Both the position numbers and the translations under genes were made by a program. Below the pieces are notes generated by a model. That model ran no database searches. It saw only the letters and a list, made by a program, of their open reading frames with translations, and had not been told where the DNA came from. A stretch of 30,479 nt of DNA from a virus. The stretch is taken from the IMG/VR virus record IMGVR_UViG_3300046796_000125, positions 1-30,479 of that record; one strand, given 5' to 3'. This document shows positions 1-6,136 of this stretch, in pieces (positions within the stretch are counted from its first letter, which is position 1; every line of letters starts with the position of its first letter).

Positions 1-127
1 GCGGTTTCGAAACCGCATCCGGTAACGGAAATCGCAGCGATCGCGATCACGGAGGAGCAGCAGGCGGCGATCGGCAAGGACCGCGCGAAAGCCGACGCCG
101 CCGCGGAGAGCCGCGCTCGGCGCGAGG
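1..127. repeat. Terminal direct repeat, left copy (circular contig overlap)
   Basis: These 127 bases are identical to the last 127 bases (30353-30479). An exact overlap of 127 bases is a common final k-mer length in assemblers, so I read it as the join of a circular sequence and not as a packaged terminal repeat. An open reading frame passes through the join without interruption, which supports circularity. Confidence 0.9.
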
Positions 128-726
128 CGTCCCAGAAGGCGTTACCGAATGCGGCGTTCGACCTCCGCATTGGCGACGCGCGCGAGGTGCTCGCCGATGT
201 TCCCGCCGATTCCGTGCATCTGATTCTGACCGATCCGCCCTACGGCGACGACGCCGAGCCGCTGTATCGCTGGCTCGCCGAATGGTCGGCGCGCGTGCTC
301 GTCCCAGGCGGATCGTTGGTGTGCTTCACGGGACAATCCCGGCTCGATCGCGATCTGCAAATCTTTTCCGAACGTCTGCGTTGGTGGTGGCTCCTGGCGC
401 TGCGGCACAACCAATCGCAGCGGCTCCCGGGTAAGTTCGTGATGGCCGAGTTTAAGCCAGTCGTGTGGTTCGTGAAGGATCACCGCCGCGGCCGCACGCT
501 CGTCAACGACGTGCTCCGCAGCGATCGCCGCGAGAAGGACGGGCACGACTGGGGGCAAGGCGACGGCGGCGTCGAGCTGCTGATCCAGCAACTTACGGAA
601 CCCGACGAGATCGTGGCCGACCCCTTCGCGGGTACGGCCCGTTGGGGCGAGATTGCCGTCCGCATGGGTCGCGCGTGGGTCGGTGCTGACGTAGTTCGTG
701 GTGGCGACTCGGTCGTGGTGGCGTGA
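1..726 (+). CDS. HTH-containing adenine-type DNA methyltransferase, C-terminal part (gene continues from 30014)
   Basis: This is the catalytic part of a 354-residue protein that starts at 30014 and crosses the contig join. It holds a DPPYGDD motif (joined residues 191-197) and, near the end, DPFAG (320-324). DPPY is the catalytic motif IV of N6-adenine or N4-cytosine methyltransferases and DPFAG is the S-adenosylmethionine-binding motif I. The order IV then I is that of the beta class. The window part is 241 residues and ends with TGA at 724-726, directly before the next ATG. The protein probably methylates phage DNA, either to evade host restriction or for regulation. The canonical DPFxGSG is changed to DPFAGTARWGE, so activity is likely but not certain. 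No cognate endonuclease gene is next to it, which fits a solitary phage methyltransferase. Confidence 0.85.
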   Translation, partial: AVSKPHPVTEIAAIAITEEQQAAIGKDRAKADAAAESRARREASQKALPNAAFDLRIGDAREVLADVPADSVHLILTDPPYGDDAEPLYRWLAEWSARVLVPGGSLVCFTGQSRLDRDLQIFSERLRWWWLLALRHNQSQRLPGKFVMAEFKPVVWFVKDHRRGRTLVNDVLRSDRREKDGHDWGQGDGGVELLIQQLTEPDEIVADPFAGTARWGEIAVRMGRAWVGADVVRGGDSVVVA

Positions 727-1248
727 ATGGGTGGCTGCGGTCGGCAGTGGTGCTCGGTATGCGACGAGGAACTGATTCACCGCGACCACCGCAAATTCTA
801 CGAGAGTTCCTCGGCCCTTGGACAGATCGTCTGGCGAGAAGGCCCCGTCAATGTGACCGTCTGCGATCTGGATCTTGCCTCGCGCAAAGGACTGTCGAAT
901 GGCTTTCAACTCGTGCGTCTCGTGGAGCAGAAGCAACCGGATCACACCTTACGAGCGCCGCAGGCACGGCTTCTTTTTCTACTGGATGCCTGCCTCGGGC
1001 ATTGCGCGTCGTGCCCAGGAGCGGTGGACCTGCAAATCGACAAGCGGTCAGGGCTGCTGCTTGTGCACGGACACATCGCGGCCAGTACACGAGCACGACA
1101 CGAAACGATCTTCGACGGTCCGCAGACGGTGGAGCATGTGAGGACGAAACAGCGGATCGAGGTGCTGTCGCACGAAGAATTCTTTCGCGTGCTCGACCCC
1201 GAGGACTCGCAGCGCCGACACGGAAACGGCTGGAAGAGAACCTCATGA
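727..1248 (+). CDS. Hypothetical cysteine-containing protein
   Basis: A 173-residue protein whose ATG follows the methyltransferase stop with no gap. I do not recognise the family. The N-terminus carries C4, C9 and C12 followed by histidines (EELIHRDH), and a second cluster, CLGHCASC, lies mid-protein, so metal binding is possible. The rest is a mixed sequence with short hydrophobic strands and no signal peptide or membrane segment. The stop overlaps the start of the next gene (ATGA at 1245-1248), so it is translationally coupled to the recombinase-like ATPase. Position suggests a role in early DNA metabolism, but this is inferred from context only. Confidence 0.6.
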   Translation: MGGCGRQWCSVCDEELIHRDHRKFYESSSALGQIVWREGPVNVTVCDLDLASRKGLSNGFQLVRLVEQKQPDHTLRAPQARLLFLLDACLGHCASCPGAVDLQIDKRSGLLLVHGHIAASTRARHETIFDGPQTVEHVRTKQRIEVLSHEEFFRVLDPEDSQRRHGNGWKRTS

Positions 1249-2198
1249 CGTTTACCTTCCGCCCAGCGGTGCGCGAAAACGTGCCGCTGCTCGTCGGCCT
1301 CTCGGGCGGCACGGGCAGCGGCAAAACCTACACGGCGATGCGCCTGGCGCACGGGATCGCCGCCGACACACCCTTTGTCGTCATCGACACGGAAGCCGGC
1401 CGCGCGAAACACTACGCCGATCAATTCCGCTTCGATCACGGCGATCTCAAACCGCCGTTTCGCCCCGACACCTACACCGACGCGATCGCCGCGGCCGACG
1501 CCGCGCACTATCCCGTCATCGTCGTCGATTCGGTGTCGCACGAATGGGCCGGCGAAGGCGGGATCCTCGACTGGGAGGAAGCCGAACTCGATCGCATGGC
1601 TGGCGACGACTGGAAGAAGCGCGAGGCGTGCCGGATGGCGAGCTGGATCAAACCCAAGATGGCGCACAAGCAAATGGTGCAACGGCTCCTCCAGATTCGC
1701 GCGCACCTGATCCTCTGCTTCCGCGCTGAACCCAAAGTCGAGATGGTGCGCGAGAACGGCAAGACGGTGATCGTCGAGAAAAAATCGCTGGTCGGCCTGA
1801 ACGGCTGGATCCCAGTCACCGAAAAAAACCTGCCCTTTGAATTGACCGCGTCGTTTTTGCTGATGGCGGAACACCCCGGCGTGCCGTTGCCGATCAAACT
1901 GCAGGAACAGCACAAAGCGATCTTTCCGCCAGACCGCCCGATCACCGAACAGGCCGGCGCCGAGCTCGCGGCCTGGGCGAAGGGCGGCGTGACCCCGCCG
2001 GCGCCGACGGCCGCGGCCCCCGACGATCACGATGCCGCGGCCGACTGGCTCGTGAAAATCGCCGAGGCGAAATCGAAAGAGGAGATCACGCGGATCGGCC
2101 GCGAACTGAAAGGCGTCAAGCTCTCGCCGGGCAGCATGAAAATCCTGCGCGAGGCGTACGCGGCGCAACTCCCGCGCGCCGCCAAAGGGGGCCGATGA
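1245..2198 (+). CDS. Sak4-like RecA-fold ATPase (phage recombination protein)
   Basis: A 317-residue P-loop ATPase. Walker A is GGTGSGKT at residues 21-28 and a Walker B-like strand VIVVD lies at 91-95, followed by SVSHEW. The stretch VIDTEAGRAKHYAD (46-59) is typical of phage Sak4/RecA-core ATPases, which help ssDNA annealing and recombination together with an SSB. The C-terminal 70 residues after a proline/alanine linker (about 240-260) look like a small helical domain (EITRIGRELKGVKLSPGSM). I chose the ATG at 1245 because it overlaps the upstream stop as ATGA and starts 20 residues before Walker A; the frame is open upstream but that part is antisense-like filler. A RecE-like exonuclease lies upstream in the same operon (29142), a natural partner. 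No SSB gene was recognised. Confidence 0.82.
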   Translation: MTFTFRPAVRENVPLLVGLSGGTGSGKTYTAMRLAHGIAADTPFVVIDTEAGRAKHYADQFRFDHGDLKPPFRPDTYTDAIAAADAAHYPVIVVDSVSHEWAGEGGILDWEEAELDRMAGDDWKKREACRMASWIKPKMAHKQMVQRLLQIRAHLILCFRAEPKVEMVRENGKTVIVEKKSLVGLNGWIPVTEKNLPFELTASFLLMAEHPGVPLPIKLQEQHKAIFPPDRPITEQAGAELAAWAKGGVTPPAPTAAAPDDHDAAADWLVKIAEAKSKEEITRIGRELKGVKLSPGSMKILREAYAAQLPRAAKGGR

Positions 2199-2383
2199 CG
2201 CTCCGCGATCTGATCCTCGACACCGCCCCGGGCGACGGGTTGTTGCCCGTGCGGCGCGGGATCGCGCGGTGCGCGACGTGCGAGTGGACCGCGATCATGA
2301 CCGGCGACGACGACGAAGAAATTGCGGACTTTCTCGAGCTGCTGCTCCACGCGCACGTCGCCGACGAGCACCCGCGGCACTAA
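2195..2383 (+). CDS. Small hypothetical protein with possible C2H2-type metal site
   Basis: A 62-residue acidic protein starting at an ATG that overlaps the upstream stop (ATGA). Residues C26-x2-C29 are followed about 20 residues later by HAHVADEH, giving a C-C-H-H arrangement that could bind zinc. It lacks membrane segments. Small proteins of this kind are common between phage recombinase and replication genes. The function is unknown. Confidence 0.6.
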   Translation: MTLRDLILDTAPGDGLLPVRRGIARCATCEWTAIMTGDDDEEIADFLELLLHAHVADEHPRH

Positions 2384-2395
2384 CCCGGAGGGATC

Positions 2396-2551
2396 ATGAG
2401 TACACGACCGACCCTGCTCGACAAAGCGATCAAAGCGATCGACGACAAGATCACGGCGCTGGCGCTCGCCCGCGAGGAGCTCGTCAACCAGCGGAGCGCC
2501 GCGGACCTCGCCGTCGCCAAACGCCCCACCCTGAAAACCGTGACCAAGTAG
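2396..2551 (+). CDS. Small helical hypothetical protein (51 aa)
   Basis: A short gene with a clear Shine-Dalgarno sequence (GGAGG, 2387-2391) just upstream of the ATG. The 51-residue product is lysine/alanine/leucine-rich with a heptad-like central helix (LLDKAIKAIDDKITALALAR) and a threonine/lysine tail, so it may form a short coiled coil. It sits between the zinc-site protein and the replication-like protein on the same strand. No family is recognised. Confidence 0.55.
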   Translation: MSTRPTLLDKAIKAIDDKITALALAREELVNQRSAADLAVAKRPTLKTVTK

Positions 2552-2557
2552 GGCTGA

Positions 2558-2905
2558 ATGTGGTCCCGGCTCGATGACGAACTGATCGATCACGCCAAGC
2601 TCTTCGCCGCCGGGGAAGTGATCGGCAAGAACGGGCCGGCGATCGCGCTCGGGTTCTACGCGGTCGGTTTGATGTGGGCGAATAAACATTTAACGGATGG
2701 GTTTTTGCCGATGGCCGTGGTGAGAAGTTTTCGTCATGTCGCGAATCCGGCCGCCGTCGCTGACGCGCTCGTGAAGGCTGGACTGTGGGACAAGAACGGC
2801 GGGAGCGGCTTTCAGATCCACGACTTCGATCACTTCAACCCGTCAGCGGCGGACGTGAAGAAAAAGCGGCGCGAAGATCGTGCGCGGAAACGGGCGGAAG
2901 CATGA
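2558..2905 (+). CDS. Phage replication-initiation-like protein (winged-helix N-terminal domain)
   Basis: A 115-residue protein. The N-terminus (WSRLDDELIDHAKLFAAG) and the following helices resemble the N-terminal domain of phage replisome organiser / DnaD-like replication proteins, which bind DNA and help load helicase; this is family resemblance by eye, not a search. The end, KKKRREDRARKRAEA, is highly basic. In related phage proteins a long, low-complexity arginine/serine/proline tail usually follows this point. Here the in-frame stop is at 2903-2905, but a tail of the expected type is open in the +1 frame to 3074, so a frameshift or indel is possible (see findings). It is followed by the ATGA overlap at 2902. 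Confidence 0.6.
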   Translation: MWSRLDDELIDHAKLFAAGEVIGKNGPAIALGFYAVGLMWANKHLTDGFLPMAVVRSFRHVANPAAVADALVKAGLWDKNGGSGFQIHDFDHFNPSAADVKKKRREDRARKRAEA

Positions 2906-3105
2906 CGGCACCCGCCTTGCTTCCGTCGACAATTCCGTGTGGATTCCAAGCGGAGTCTGCGCGGATTCCACGTCTCGCGCGCGCGCGCGCGCCCGCGATC
3001 CCGTACCCATCCCGTACCGGGACCAGGACCCGTCTCTGTGCGTTCGTACCGTTCGTCTTACTACAACCAATTAGAGCAGCGCGCTGCGCGCGCGCTTTCC
3101 ACTTT

Positions 3106-3411
3106 GTGAACAAAACGCACCCGAAGACGCTGGCGTCGACGATCGCACGTGTGGTGCATACGCTGCTGGCGGCGGAACACTTCGACTCGCTCGCCGATCT
3201 CATCGACGCGCTCAAGTGGAAGCTGGCGAAGGCGCATATTCGGTGGACCAACGACGACCTCAACGCCGCGTACCGTACTGTCGCGTCGGCTCGACCGCTG
3301 CCGGGCGCACCGCTCCCGCGGAAAACGCATCACGTGGAACGTGAACCTGACCGGAGCCTCTCGCGCGCCGAGGCCGCGGCGATCCTCGAGCGCCTCGGGG
3401 TTCAGCTATGA
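3106..3411 (+). CDS. Hypothetical protein of the replication region
   Basis: A 101-residue product from a GTG at 3106; the frame is open back to an ATG at 2902, which would give 169 residues. I prefer the GTG because residues encoded by 2902-3105 are low-complexity (proline, arginine, isolated hydrophobics), whereas the part after the GTG looks like a folded helical domain: TIARVVHTLLAAEHFDSL, then ALKWKLAKAHIRWTNDDLNAAY. The ATG at 2902 does overlap the upstream stop (ATGA), which argues for the longer form, and no good Shine-Dalgarno sequence precedes the GTG. The stop overlaps the next ATG at 3408. No family is named with confidence. Confidence 0.5.
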   Translation: MNKTHPKTLASTIARVVHTLLAAEHFDSLADLIDALKWKLAKAHIRWTNDDLNAAYRTVASARPLPGAPLPRKTHHVEREPDRSLSRAEAAAILERLGVQL

Positions 3412-3710
3412 GGATCTGGCAGCGCGTGACCGTCCCGACGTTATGTGGCGGGTGCAACCGCGAACTCCACCGCGGGGATCCGATCCTCGAAATCGAGTTT
3501 GTGTTTCTCAAGGGAAAACCGATCCACTGCTGGCGCTGTGAGCACTGCACGGGTCCCGCGCCGCCGGACTTGCCCGCGCTGGTGGAGCGGTCAACCACGA
3601 TCACGCCGACGCCGCTGCGGCGCGTCGCGCCCGTCCTGCCGTTTCGTACGACGCTCGCCGACTGGCGGATGCGCGCCGCCGGCGACCGGGAACCCGGAGA
3701 GGAAGGTTAA
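3408..3710 (+). CDS. Zinc-ribbon hypothetical protein
   Basis: A 100-residue protein starting with an ATGA overlap. Two cysteine pairs, CGGC (about residues 13-16) and CWRCEHC (about 41-47), are separated by a short beta-rich stretch with HRGDPILEIEFVFLKG, the layout of a zinc ribbon. A basic tail with PTPLRRVAP follows. Such proteins can bind nucleic acid or protein; here it belongs to a run of tiny early phage genes. The function is unknown. Confidence 0.6.
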   Translation: MRIWQRVTVPTLCGGCNRELHRGDPILEIEFVFLKGKPIHCWRCEHCTGPAPPDLPALVERSTTITPTPLRRVAPVLPFRTTLADWRMRAAGDREPGEEG

Positions 3711-3714
3711 GCCC

Positions 3715-3852
3715 ATGCTCACGATCGCCCTGCTCCTGTTGTTGTCGGCGTTCGTCGTCACGTTGTTCGCAGCGGTGAACAAGGCGCCGTTGTGGGTCGC
3801 GATGATCCTCGTCGTCGTCGTGTTGTTGCTCCAGAGTCTGCCGCTGCGATGA
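3715..3852 (+). CDS. Small two-span membrane protein
   Basis: A 45-residue product. Nearly the whole chain is hydrophobic: a first span (ALLLLLSAFVVTLFAA), a short turn with NKAPLW, and a second span (VAMILVVVVLLLQ), ending in SLPLR. An AG-rich ribosome-binding stretch (GGAGAGGAAG) lies about 10 bases upstream of the ATG at 3715. It could be a holin or an inner-membrane accessory protein, but it lies in the early region and not next to a lysis enzyme, so holin is only one option. Its stop overlaps the next ATG (ATGA at 3849). Confidence 0.6.
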   Translation: MLTIALLLLLSAFVVTLFAAVNKAPLWVAMILVVVVLLLQSLPLR

Positions 3853-3980
3853 GGACCCGGCACGACACCCGGCCGCGGCGGTGCCACCTGTGCGGCCACG
3901 GCGGCGGCCTCGCGCTCGTGTTGACGTGCGTGCGCGACGTCTACGCCTATCGCTGGCTGTGCGCCCGGTGTCGCGCATGA
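3849..3980 (+). CDS. Tiny zinc-ribbon protein (43 aa)
   Basis: A 43-residue arginine-rich protein with CHLC near the N-terminus and CARC at the C-terminus, separated by a strand-forming segment (GGLALVLTCVRDVYAYRW). This is a minimal zinc-ribbon pattern. Both ends overlap neighbours as ATGA, so it is part of the coupled operon. It is the third small cysteine-pair protein in this region. The function is unknown. Confidence 0.55.
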   Translation: MRTRHDTRPRRCHLCGHGGGLALVLTCVRDVYAYRWLCARCRA

Positions 3981-4228
3981 CCACCCGACGACGCACGGAT
4001 CCGCCGCCCATGTATCGCGTGGACCTCGCGCTCGAGACCGTCGAGGCGCTCGAACGCGGGATCTGCCCCGAAATCCTCGCGCAACTCGCCCACGACCTCC
4101 TGCGCTGGCGGCGCGAGGCGATCCGCGCGACGACGCCCCCTCGGACCAATCCCAACCCGAAAGGACCCGCACATGGCCACCCTCGACGTCGTCGTCCTCG
4201 CGCAAAGCGGTCACCCCGTCGCCCATGA
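3977..4228 (+). CDS. Small hypothetical protein, C-terminus overlapping the next gene
   Basis: An 83-residue protein from an ATGA-overlap start. A helical core (YRVDLALETVEALERG, then ILAQLAHDLLRWRREAIRA) is followed by a proline/arginine-rich tail. The last 56 bases overlap the start of the Ig-like gene at 4173 in another frame, and the tail residues encoded there are probably incidental. No family is recognised. Confidence 0.5.
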   Translation: MTTRRRTDPPPMYRVDLALETVEALERGICPEILAQLAHDLLRWRREAIRATTPPRTNPNPKGPAHGHPRRRRPRAKRSPRRP

Positions 4229-5054
4229 ACTCGTCACGATCAACACGTTCTCCGCGCTCGACTGGGCGCAACCCGGGATCGAGATCAACCCGAACCCGCG
4301 GCGCACGGGTCCCGACGGCGCGGTGAACTTCTACAGCGGGCCGCCGCTGGCGTCGCCGATCATGGTCCAGGCCACCGCGCAAAACGGCACGAGTCACCCC
4401 GTACCGTTCGACGGCACGTCGAACGTGACGGTGACACTGGCGCTGATCCCGTTCGCGGCCGCCGCCCCGCCCACGCCCGAACCGCCAGACCCCGGACCGA
4501 CGCCGCCGCCCTCGAGCGCCGATGCGATCAACCTGTCAGGCGCGATCGTCGCGTCCGGTGATTGCCCTGCGGTGGCGCATCTGCCGATCCTCGCGTCGAT
4601 GGCGACGATCTCGTTGATTGAGAACGACCAGGGATTCGCGATGAATTTCAACGGGCGCGACACGTGGCCCGGCGTCATTCCGCCCGGGTGGGAAGGCGCG
4701 ATTAACCACACGTTGTGGATTGCCGAGTTGATCAAGGGCACGTGGTACGTCCTGCCGATCAAGGAGGCGCTGCACGACTACTGCACGCTCGGGCCGATCC
4801 TCAACCCCGGCCAGATCCCCGACAACCTGACCTACTACGCGCAGTCGCCCATGAACGGGTACCAACCGCGCCCGTACGAACAGATTGGCTTTTTCGCGAC
4901 GACGGGTGACACGCGTCGCATGAACCTGCAACCGCCGACCGGTGCGGGCCGCACCAACGTGGTGCTCGTGCCGTTTGCCGCCGGCGAGTACACGTTCCCC
5001 GCCAGCGGGACGCACACGGTGGTGATCGTCGCGTCTGACGGCGCGGGGCGCTAA
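4173..5054 (+). CDS. Hypothetical protein with Ig-like N-terminal domain
   Basis: A 293-residue protein with AAAGGA upstream of the ATG. Residues 1-95 look like a beta-sandwich of the carboxypeptidase-regulatory or Ig-like type (LDVVVLAQSGHPVAHELVTI, then GPDGAVNFYSGPPLASPIMV, then VTVTLALIPF). A proline-rich linker follows (about 98-113), then a C-terminal domain with NHTLWIAELIKGTWYVLP and a closing beta strand THTVVIVASDGAGR. No signal peptide is visible. It could be a minor virion or adhesion protein; Ig-like domains in phages often decorate particles and bind carbohydrate. It lies directly before the packaging genes and its stop overlaps the next start (TAATG). Confidence 0.5.
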   Translation: MATLDVVVLAQSGHPVAHELVTINTFSALDWAQPGIEINPNPRRTGPDGAVNFYSGPPLASPIMVQATAQNGTSHPVPFDGTSNVTVTLALIPFAAAAPPTPEPPDPGPTPPPSSADAINLSGAIVASGDCPAVAHLPILASMATISLIENDQGFAMNFNGRDTWPGVIPPGWEGAINHTLWIAELIKGTWYVLPIKEALHDYCTLGPILNPGQIPDNLTYYAQSPMNGYQPRPYEQIGFFATTGDTRRMNLQPPTGAGRTNVVLVPFAAGEYTFPASGTHTVVIVASDGAGR

Positions 5055-5242
5055 TGGACGACGCACCCGTGCTCGACGCGATGGAACGGTTCGGCGGCTC
5101 GTTTATCCAAGCCCTGGCGGCGTGCTATCGCCGCGCGGATGACGGGAACCGCGGCACGCTCAAACTCGCCTTCGCGACCTACTGGGCGCAGTATGCCGAA
5201 CTCGCCGAGCGCGCACGCGACCGTCGACCGGAGGTGCGCTGA
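5054..5242 (+). CDS. Small helical hypothetical protein
   Basis: A 62-residue helical protein (MERFGGSFIQALAACYRRAD, then LAFATYWAQYAELAERARDR) coupled on both sides (TAATG at the start, TGATG at the end). Similar small helical proteins occur next to phage HNH and terminase genes, but I cannot name the family. No cysteine motif or membrane segment is present beyond a single cysteine. Confidence 0.55.
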   Translation: MDDAPVLDAMERFGGSFIQALAACYRRADDGNRGTLKLAFATYWAQYAELAERARDRRPEVR

Positions 5243-5544
5243 TGCCGATGGCCCCGCCACGGGCGTGCGCCATCTGTGGCCGTCCAGGTTGCCAGGCGCA
5301 TCGTGGCCCGCGCCTGGCTCGCGTGCGCGGCCGGCGCCTGCAGCAGCTCCGCTACCAGCTCGCCCGCACGCAACCGTTCTGCGTGCGCTGTCACGTCGAG
5401 GTGGCGACCGTCCGCGACCATATCGTCCCGCTCTGGGAAGGCGGACCCGATGTCGAGGCCAACACACAAGCGCTGTGTGTCGAGTGCCACAATGCCAAAA
5501 CCGCCAGCGAGGCCAGACGCCGATATCGAGAGACGGGGGGGTAG
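5242..5544 (+). CDS. HNH endonuclease (packaging-associated)
   Basis: A 100-residue HNH protein. It contains CAIC near the N-terminus, then FCVRCHVEVATVRDHIVPLW with the DH of the active site, EANTQALC supplying the asparagine, and CVECHNAKT, so both the zinc cysteines and the H-N-H residues are present. The gene lies immediately upstream of the terminase genes. HNH proteins in this position are known to stimulate terminase cleavage in cos-type phages such as HK97, which suggests a role in genome maturation. The start overlaps the previous stop as TGATG. Confidence 0.85.
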   Translation: MPMAPPRACAICGRPGCQAHRGPRLARVRGRRLQQLRYQLARTQPFCVRCHVEVATVRDHIVPLWEGGPDVEANTQALCVECHNAKTASEARRRYRETGG

Positions 5545-5659
5545 CCAAGAACTATGCCAACCGAAGTCGGGAAACCCTCCGGCCCGAGCATGTTTGGCGG
5601 AGGTTTCAAACCGGTCCTAGGAATCAAATGAGGGCCTCTAGAATTCAAATGGGCGCACG
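5545..5659. other. Gap between HNH and terminase genes; candidate cos region
   Basis: This 115-bp gap between the HNH and small-terminase genes is less G+C-rich than its surroundings. It has a run of seven G just before the HNH stop, an 11-bp palindrome GGTTTCAAACC (5602-5612), and an imperfect short repeat (GGAATCAAATG and GAATTCAAATG, 5620-5630 and 5640-5650). It includes a possible 25-codon reading frame at 5554-5631 that I do not call as a gene. Position beside HNH and terminase makes it the natural place for a cos site, but no cleavage sequence can be assigned. Confidence 0.3.
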
Positions 5660-6136
5660 ATGGCGGGCGTAAAGGGGTCCAGCGGCGGGCGGCGTGTCGG
5701 GGCCGGCAGAAAGCCCAGGACGCGCCTGGAACAGGTCATCACCGGGACCCTCCGGGGTCCGGGGCGGGTGCTGCCGGGGCCTGGGGCGGGTGACGCCCCG
5801 ATGGTGGCCCCGATCGACCGGTTTGAGGCCCCGGCGGACCTATCGGACCTCGAGCGCGCGATCTGGCTCGATCTGGCCCCGCATGCGTTCGCCGCGCGGA
5901 CGTTGACGCGCGCGACGGCGTTCGCCTTCCGCCTGCTCTGCCAGAATGTCGCGCTCGAGCGGGGGTTTGCCGCGCGGGCCGACGAGTGCGGCCGGGCGAG
6001 TCATCGCGGCCTGATCCAGCGGGTCGACGCGGAGCTGGCCGCCTTCAACCTGCGCCCGTTCGGGAAACCGATTTTCGAGGCCGCCCCCGCCCAGCCGGCC
6101 AACCCGCTCGACAAATTCGTGCACCGGACCCGCTGA
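5660..6136 (+). CDS. terS: Terminase small subunit
   Basis: A 158-residue protein starting GVKGSSGGRRVGAGRKP, the basic glycine-rich N-terminus characteristic of P27-like small terminases. A helical central part follows (LSDLERAIWLDLAPHAF, then TAFAFRLLCQNVALERG), and the C-terminus has RVDAELAAFNLRPFGKP, also typical of this family. The small subunit recognises the packaging site and hands DNA to the large subunit. Its stop overlaps the large-subunit ATG (TGATG at 6134-6138). Confidence 0.85.
   Translation: MAGVKGSSGGRRVGAGRKPRTRLEQVITGTLRGPGRVLPGPGAGDAPMVAPIDRFEAPADLSDLERAIWLDLAPHAFAARTLTRATAFAFRLLCQNVALERGFAARADECGRASHRGLIQRVDAELAAFNLRPFGKPIFEAAPAQPANPLDKFVHRTR

Noticed and set aside
723-1244. 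Upstream extension of the Sak4-like ATPase frame
   Set aside because: The ATG at 1245 overlaps the previous stop and the extension lacks conserved sequence; it overlaps another plausible gene.
2975-2993. Alternating CG run
   Set aside because: It is a short simple-sequence stretch in a G+C-rich low-complexity region; there is no evidence of a function, though it may favour sequencing errors.
5554-5631. 25-codon open frame before the small terminase
   Set aside because: Too short, without a clear ribosome-binding site, and in a likely packaging-site gap.
5616-5646. Cluster of six-base palindromes (CCTAGG, TCTAGA, GAATTC) resembling a cloning site
   Set aside because: They are spaced irregularly within phage sequence with no vector sequence around, so chance or a packaging-site feature is more likely.
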